In this document: piece by piece, positions 60,982 through 64,000 of the stretch
Layout: every line of letters starts with the position of its first letter
Position numbering within the stretch: the stretch's first letter is position 1
NCBI GenBank assembly: GCA_046330435.1
Contig: JAXLST010000012.1
Location: 62,001 to 126,000 of the forward strand
Source: Ga0077560 sp046330435
Lineage (GTDB): Bacteria; Actinomycetota; Thermoleophilia; Miltoncostaeales; Miltoncostaeaceae
DNA: 64,000 nt
Reading direction: 5' to 3'
Position numbers and translations under genes: made by a program
The notes under the pieces: model-generated
Database searches by the model: none
The model's input: the letters and a program-made list of their open reading frames with translations, nothing else
What the model was told of the DNA's origin: nothing

Positions 60982-61677
60982 GTGGGAAAGGTCCGCGCCC
61001 TCCTCATCATCGCCGCCGTCGTCCTGGGCGTGTTCGTCGTGGGCGCCATCCTCGTGGCGATCCTCGGGCGGGAGGGCACCCGCACGCTGCGCCTGCAGGG
61101 CGAGGTGCGCAAGGTCGAGCTGCTGTCCGAGCGCGGCGCGGCCACCCTCCGGGCCGGGTCGGCATCCGGTGCGGAGATCACCGCGCACGACCGCTGGATC
61201 GTGGTGCGGCCCGAGGTGGACGCGTCCATCGAGGACGGCACGCTGCGCGTGAAGGTGAGCTGCCCCAGCCTGTCGCTGGTGTCCTGCAGCTCCGACATCG
61301 TCGTGACGGTCCCGCCCACGGCGCAGCTCGACGTCAAGACCGTGCGGGGCCGGATGGAGGTCGACGGCCTCGACGGCCCCATGCGGGTGCTCTCCGAGGA
61401 CGGCGACGTCGCGGTGCGCGGCGGGCCGCCCACCCTGGACGCCCGCTCGGTCACCGGCACGGTCACCGCCGACCTCGGTGCGCGCCCCGACCGTGTGCTG
61501 CTGCGCAGCGAGACCCGCGACGTGCGCCTCACCGTGCCGTCGGGCACCTACAAGCTCACCGCCGACAGCACCCTCGGGGGCGAGACGGTGACCGGCATCA
61601 CCTCCGATCCGGCCGCGCCGCGCGAGCTCATCGCCTCGTCCGGCAAGGGCGAGGTGTTCGTCACCGGCACCCCCTGA
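60982..61677 (+). CDS. Membrane-anchored DUF4097-type beta-solenoid protein
   Basis: 231 residues. A single N-terminal membrane segment (ALLIIAAVVLGVFVVGAILVAIL, about 6-28) is followed by short beta repeats that end in an alternating pattern: LDVKTVRGRMEVDGLDGPM, VLSEDGDVAVRGGPPTL, DARSVTGTVTADLG and IASSGKGEVFVTG. This is the putative adhesin / DUF4097 right-handed beta-helix seen next to bacterial stress operons. There is a Cys pair in VSCPSLSLVSCSSD. The function is unknown. GTG 60982 follows TAACCT by seven bases. Confidence 0.8.
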   Translation: MGKVRALLIIAAVVLGVFVVGAILVAILGREGTRTLRLQGEVRKVELLSERGAATLRAGSASGAEITAHDRWIVVRPEVDASIEDGTLRVKVSCPSLSLVSCSSDIVVTVPPTAQLDVKTVRGRMEVDGLDGPMRVLSEDGDVAVRGGPPTLDARSVTGTVTADLGARPDRVLLRSETRDVRLTVPSGTYKLTADSTLGGETVTGITSDPAAPRELIASSGKGEVFVTGTP

Positions 61678-61763
61678 CGGCGGTGCGGGGCGGGCGGCCC
61701 CGGGGCTTGGCCGAGCGGTAACCGCGGGGGCGTGGATGCCGTCCGGAGGGGGCGGTAACGTAC

Positions 61764-61777
61764 CGAACACATGTTCG
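61764..61777. promoter_or_regulatory. Perfect LexA (SOS) box overlapping a start codon
   Basis: CGAACACATGTTCG (extended: CCGAACACATGTTCGA) is a perfect match to the actinobacterial LexA site CGAAC-N4-GTTCG. The ATG of the 89-residue gene is the centre of the box, and TAACGT (61756-61761) is the probable -10. Confidence 0.9.
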
Positions 61778-62040
61778 AAGCCGCCGACAACACACAGCTC
61801 ACGCTCTTCGCGGGACGGCGTCCCGATCCGAAGCCGCGGGGGCGCCTCGGCCGCAACGAGAAGATGGCGATCCGCCTGGACCAGATGGCGGACGACGCCG
61901 AGCTCGAGGCCGAGGGCTGCCGCGCCAGGGGGGACCAGCTGGGCGAGCGCAGGGCGCGCGAGCAGGCGCGGGACGCGCGCCGCTCGGCCGCGCTGCTGCG
62001 CGCCGGCCCGGAGGGCGTCGCCCGCCTGCTCGCGTCGTGA
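61771..62040 (+). CDS. SOS-controlled small protein with beta-clamp motif
   Basis: 89-residue protein that I do not recognise. Residues 9-13 are QLTLF, a full match to the bacterial sliding-clamp binding motif (QLxLF), only eight residues from the N-terminus. A basic linker follows (RRPDPKPRGRLGR) and then a long charged helix of about 45 residues (EKMAIRLDQMADDAELEAEG, then RARGDQLGERRAREQARDARR). One Cys, no zinc motif. The start ATG sits inside a perfect LexA box, so the gene is predicted to be leaderless and DNA-damage induced. A role in clamp-dependent repair or a replication checkpoint is inference. Confidence 0.75.
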   Translation: MFEAADNTQLTLFAGRRPDPKPRGRLGRNEKMAIRLDQMADDAELEAEGCRARGDQLGERRAREQARDARRSAALLRAGPEGVARLLAS

Positions 62041-62412
62041 TCGCCCGGGTCGTCGCGTCCGCGCGCGACCCGGGCCGCCGGGTGCCGCCCGGGGCCGTCG
62101 AGCCTCGGGCAGGTCGCCCTCCCAGAACGCCGGCAGGTCCATCTCGAAGCCGCCGTCCTCGGTGGCGTGCTTCTTGTGCCACTCGCTGAAGTTCGGGATC
62201 GAGAAGCCCACGACGCGGCGTGAGGTCAGGTCCAGGCGCACCTGGATCTCCCGCTCGGGGTCCCAGATGGCCCGGGCGGGCGCCACCGGCCCGTACGAGC
62301 AGTGGTAGGCGTCCTTGTCCTTGTCGTACTGGGTGAAGGTCTCGACGGGCGGCGGCTCGTCGCCGCCGGGGACGCCGGGCGTGCCCGGGGGTGGGGGAGG
62401 CGTCGTGCTCAT
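62041..62412 (-). CDS. DUF2283-like small protein, 3' end unresolved
   Basis: Starts at ATG 62412 with a Pro/Gly-rich N-terminus, then a compact domain, TQYDKDKDAYHCSYG, REIQVRLDLTSRRVVGFSIP and NFSEWHKKHATEDGGFEMDLPAFW, which resembles DUF2283 (YDxxxDAxYx, then vDldxxgxvvGfei). After LPAFWEGDLPE the frame turns into Arg/Pro/Gly-rich text and stays open for 390 further codons, antisense to the SOS gene and the DUF4097 gene. The true stop probably lies near 62040-62110 in another frame, so a lost base in this GC tract is likely. I give only the credible part. It converges with the SOS gene. Confidence 0.5.
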
Positions 62413-62460
62413 GCGTGCTCCATGGTGGGAACGGGTCGGTGGCCGTGGCCTCCGGTCAGA

Positions 62461-63066
62461 CTACCCCGCCACCCGGGACGTCCGCATGCCGTTCAGCGCC
62501 GCGTCGACGATCCGCTCGGCCAGGCCGGGCTCGTCCAGGGGCTCCAGGGTCACCAGGGCGCGGAAGAACAGCGGCCCCGCGACCATCGTCCCCAGCAGGC
62601 CGGCGTCGGTGTCCGCGGGCAGCTGCCCGCGCTCGACGCCCCTGCGGATCACGTCGAGCACCTTCTGGCGCCGCTCGGCGACGAACGCCGAGTGGAGCTC
62701 GGCGAACGCCGGGTCGTGCAGGGCCTCGGCGGCCAGGGACGGCAATGCCCCGGCCCAGCGCTCGGTCCGGAGCTGCTCGGCGAGCCCCGAGATGAGGGCG
62801 ACCAGGTCGTCGCGCACGTCGCCGGTGTCGGCCCGCGGCATGTCGCAGGACATGTGGTGGAACGCGGCGGCCAGCAGCTCGGCCCGTGTGGGCCAGTGCC
62901 GGTAGATCGTGGTCTTCGCGACCCCCGACCGGGCGGCGACCGCCTCGATCGTCACGCCGGGGAAGCCCTCCTCGCACAGCAGCTGCCCGGTGGCGTCCAG
63001 CACCGCGCTGCGGGAACGCGCCACCCGCGGATCGCAGGCCGCCGGTCGCTCGTCGGTGTCACCCAT
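62461..63066 (-). CDS. TetR family repressor of the adjacent MFS efflux gene
   Basis: 201 residues. The N-terminal helix-turn-helix is complete: RSRSAVLDATGQLLCEEGFPGVTIEAVAARSGVAKTTIYRHWPTR. The C-terminal ligand domain is of the TetR_C_16-like type (GLAEQLRTERWAGALPSLAAEALHDPAF). The ATG at 63066 has AAGGGGG eight bases upstream. It is divergent from an MFS transporter with a 103-base gap containing two perfect inverted repeats, so it most likely represses both genes. The ligand is unknown. Confidence 0.92.
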   Translation of the reverse strand: MGDTDERPAACDPRVARSRSAVLDATGQLLCEEGFPGVTIEAVAARSGVAKTTIYRHWPTRAELLAAAFHHMSCDMPRADTGDVRDDLVALISGLAEQLRTERWAGALPSLAAEALHDPAFAELHSAFVAERRQKVLDVIRRGVERGQLPADTDAGLLGTMVAGPLFFRALVTLEPLDEPGLAERIVDAALNGMRTSRVAG

Positions 63067-63085
63067 TCCGTGCCCCCTTGCGCAG

Positions 63086-63107
63086 AACGCTACGCAGGCG
63101 TAGCGTT
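63086..63107. promoter_or_regulatory. TetR operator 1
   Basis: AACGCTACGC-AG-GCGTAGCGTT, a perfect 10-bp inverted repeat with a 2-bp centre, 20 bases before the tetR start. Confidence 0.75.
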
Positions 63108-63111
63108 GCCG

Positions 63112-63138
63112 TCCGCTACGCAACGGTAGCGTAGCGGA
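63112..63138. promoter_or_regulatory. TetR operator 2
   Basis: TCCGCTACGC-N7-GCGTAGCGGA, a perfect 10-bp inverted repeat sharing the arms CGCTACGC/GCGTAGCG with operator 1 but with a wider centre. It is nearer to the MFS gene. Confidence 0.65.
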
Positions 63139-63169
63139 TACGCCCACACCACACCGGAAGCGAGGGCCC

Positions 63170-64000
63170 GTGACGCAGGCCGACTCCAGGCGCTGGATCG
63201 TGCTGACGCTGCTCAGCCTCACCCAGTTCATCCTGGTCATCGACGTCTCCATCGTGAACGTGGCGCTGGCCGACATCCAGAGCGCGCTGGACTTCTCGCA
63301 GGAGAACCTGCAGTGGATCCTGAGCGCCTACACCCTCACGTTCGGCGGCCTGCTGCTGCTGGGCGGCCGCATGGCCGACATGTTCGGCCGCAGGCGGGTG
63401 TTCCTGATCGGCCTCGGCGTCTTCATCATCGGCTCGGCGCTGTGCGGCTTCGCGCTGTCCGAGCTCATGCTCATCCTGGCGCGCGCCCTGCAGGGCGTCG
63501 GCGGCGCGATCATCTCGCCCGGCGCGCTCTCCATCCTCATGACGACCTTCGCGGAGGGCGCCGAGCGCAACAAGGCGCTGGGCATCTGGGGCGCCATCGC
63601 CGGCGTCGGCGGGGCCGTCGGCGTCCTCGCGGGCGGCTTCCTGGTCGAGTACCTGTCGTGGCGCTGGGTGTTCCTCGTGAACCTGCCCATCGGGCTCGCC
63701 GTGCTGTTCCTGGTGCCGCGCTTCGTGCAGGAGAGCCGGGGCGAGGGCAACTCCCGCCTCGACCTGGGCGGGTCGCTCACCATCACCGGCGGCCTCGCGG
63801 CCCTCATCTACGGGCTCACCAGGGCGGAGACCGACGGATGGGGCGACACGATCACCATCGGGATGCTGGTGCTCGCCGGGGTCCTCATCCTGGGCTCGAT
63901 CCTGATCGAGGCCACGGTCAAGGACCCGCTGCTGCCCCTGGGCATCTTCAAGAACCGCACCCTCACCGGGGCCAACGTGGTGGGCTTCCTGCTGGGCGCC
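63170..64000 (+). CDS. MFS multidrug efflux transporter (DHA2/EmrB-QacA type), cut by the window edge
   Basis: 277 residues are visible and the frame is open at base 64000. Helices 1-8 of a 14-helix drug:H+ antiporter. Motif D1 LTQFILVIDVSIVNVALADIQ in helix 1, motif A GGRMADMFGRRRVFLIG in loop 2-3, motif B LARALQGVGGAII in helix 4 and motif C GIWGAIAGVGGAVGVLAGGFL in helix 5, followed by WRWVFLVNLPIG. The start is GTG 63170 with GGAAGCGAGGG upstream. It is divergent from tetR and probably controlled by it. Confidence 0.93.
   Translation, partial: MTQADSRRWIVLTLLSLTQFILVIDVSIVNVALADIQSALDFSQENLQWILSAYTLTFGGLLLLGGRMADMFGRRRVFLIGLGVFIIGSALCGFALSELMLILARALQGVGGAIISPGALSILMTTFAEGAERNKALGIWGAIAGVGGAVGVLAGGFLVEYLSWRWVFLVNLPIGLAVLFLVPRFVQESRGEGNSRLDLGGSLTITGGLAALIYGLTRAETDGWGDTITIGMLVLAGVLILGSILIEATVKDPLLPLGIFKNRTLTGANVVGFLLGA

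Noticed and set aside
60892..62040. Continuation of the DUF2283-like frame as a 506-residue protein
   Set aside because: The extension is antisense to two well supported genes and is Arg/Pro/Gly low-complexity text.

Overview
The window is 64 kb of very GC-rich, gene-dense bacterial chromosome with many GTG/TTG starts, many 1-4 base gene overlaps and almost no intergenic space. Marks that point to an actinobacterium are an F420:NADP oxidoreductase, LexA boxes of the actinobacterial CGAAC-N4-GTTCG type, frequent leaderless genes and a Rex repressor. The secreted repeat proteins would fit the class Thermoleophilia, but that placement is inference, as no rRNA is present. No phage, insertion sequence, tRNA, rRNA or CRISPR array was seen. 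This looks like core chromosome.

Layout. 1-5.2 kb: a secreted RCC1-repeat protein (cut by the left edge), rpsA, coaE, a lytic transglycosylase, a glyoxalase and a secreted FG-GAP-like protein. 5.3-15 kb: uvrB, a diguanylate cyclase, an intergenic repeat cluster, ftsH and uvrA. 15-20 kb: two secreted proteins, an M20 peptidase, a DUF4440 protein and an SDR-like protein that lacks its catalytic residues. 20.5-26.3 kb: fumC, a membrane protein, a YcaQ-type glycosylase, a second repeat cluster and the panC-panD-panB operon. 26.5-32.5 kb: family 4 uracil-DNA glycosylase, the tsaE-tsaB-rimI-tsaD run and a subtilase gene whose frame looks shifted. 32.5-39.5 kb: rex, a GCS2 ligase, mtnP, a MarR/SRPBCC pair, the proton-pumping pyrophosphatase hppA and a GRAM-like protein. 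39.5-43.5 kb: Rrf2 regulator, PfkB kinase, cysK, GNAT and cysE (cysteine synthesis). 43.5-48.6 kb: a sigma factor fused to a zinc anti-sigma module, and two tandem paralogous secreted proteins. 48.7-55.5 kb: uvrD/pcrA, folD, F420 reductase, nitroreductase, minimal metallopeptidase and a second ftsH. 55.6-59.1 kb: thiamine operon thiL-thiZ-thiX-thiY under a TPP riboswitch. 59.2-64 kb: cheW, an AI-2E-type permease, a DUF4097 protein, a small gene under a perfect LexA box, a DUF2283-like protein and a TetR/MFS efflux pair cut by the right edge.

Themes. DNA repair is over-represented (uvrA, uvrB, uvrD, UDG, YcaQ, and an 89-residue protein with a perfect LexA box and a sliding-clamp motif). Cofactor synthesis (CoA, pantothenate, thiamine, folate, F420/NADP) and cysteine synthesis are also well represented. 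The two least explained signals are: (i) six copies of a paired CAATTG dyad with an invariant 20-bp pitch, three in each of two convergent intergenic gaps 14 kb apart; and (ii) the small SOS gene at 61771. At least nine start codons have a TAnnnT hexamer 6-7 bases upstream, which predicts leaderless transcripts. Several reading frames (sigma factor, subtilase, DUF2283-like) look shifted in low-complexity GC tracts, so read errors in the assembly should be considered.
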